From contig CALCZN010000048.1 of NCBI GenBank assembly GCA_937903095.1, positions 1 to 6,363 of the forward strand: 6,363 bases of DNA. Reading direction: 5' to 3'. Positions 6,284 to 6,363 of this stretch are shown piece by piece. Positions within the stretch are counted from its first letter, which is position 1. Each line of letters starts with the position of its first letter. The position numbers were made by a program, and so were the translations under genes. The stretch comes from Zeimonas sp937903095 (GTDB lineage Bacteria; Pseudomonadota; Gammaproteobacteria; Burkholderiales; Burkholderiaceae_E). A model generated the notes under the pieces. That model did not search any database. It saw only the letters and a program-made list of their open reading frames with translations, and was not told where the DNA came from.

Positions 6284-6363
6284 CTTGATCCGGTCGACCT
6301 CGGCGGCCGGAATGGTGTGGATCACCTGCTCCTTGCCGTCCTTGACCATGTCGGCGCGATCTT
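6281..6363 (-). CDS. C-terminal end of an upstream gene, probably the periplasmic substrate-binding protein (partial)
   Basis: A reading frame enters from the right edge and gives 26 residues, from DRADMVKDGKEQVI to HTIPAAEVDRIK, before a TAG at 6281-6283. Its codon use and orientation match the genes that follow, and livG begins 10 bases after its stop, so it belongs to the same operon. The piece is hydrophilic and too short for a family assignment by itself. The missing member of the importer is its periplasmic binding protein. A strand followed by TIP near the C-terminus resembles, from memory, the end of some Peripla_BP_6 (receptor family) proteins. The identity is therefore mostly inferred from position; another enzyme of the pathway remains possible. 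The 5' part lies outside the window. Confidence 0.55.
   Translation of the reverse strand, partial: DRADMVKDGKEQVIHTIPAAEVDRIK

Noticed and set aside
5158..6288. Plus-strand frames of 376 and 289 codons opposite livF and livG
   Set aside because: They mirror the ATPase genes and show only low-complexity Arg/Ala/His/Gln-rich sequence, with no start context or domain.

Overview
The window is GC-rich throughout, with strong G/C preference at third codon positions, and every gene I can support lies on the minus strand. This composition, a tightly packed operon and a branched-chain-amino-acid-type ABC importer next to an acyl-CoA synthetase suggest a proteobacterium, perhaps a betaproteobacterium of the Burkholderiales type. 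That placement is inference from style; no taxonomic marker is present.

Read in the direction of transcription (high to low coordinates), the layout is as follows. The last 26 codons of an upstream gene, probably the periplasmic substrate-binding protein, come first (6281-6361). LivG-type ATPase (5533-6270), LivF-type ATPase (4847-5533), LivH-type permease (4001-4846) and LivM-type permease (3048-4007) follow. Then come a TetR-family regulator (2447-3067), an AMP-forming acyl-CoA synthetase (816-2450) and a metallo-beta-lactamase-fold hydrolase (8-829). The largest gap between genes is 10 bases; all other junctions abut or overlap by 1 to 20 bases. There is therefore no room for a dedicated internal promoter or terminator outside coding sequence, and the whole window reads as one polycistronic unit whose promoter lies beyond the right edge.

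The likely combined role is uptake and activation of a carboxylic acid. The HAAT-family importer would bring the compound into the cytoplasm, the synthetase would convert it to a CoA thioester using ATP, and the TetR protein would sense the acid or its CoA ester and control the operon. The MBL hydrolase could cleave a thioester, lactone or other ester in the same pathway, but its reaction cannot be read from sequence. The substrate is unknown; aromatic, alicyclic or fatty acids are all possible.

I see no mobile element, CRISPR array, RNA gene, repeat family or clearly new system. The points most worth a second look are the three cargo genes (regulator, ligase, hydrolase) locked into the importer operon, the regulator placed mid-operon, the hydrolase's replacement of the RNase Z 'HEAT' motif by Gln-Asp-Ala-Cys, and the TTG start of the LivG gene.
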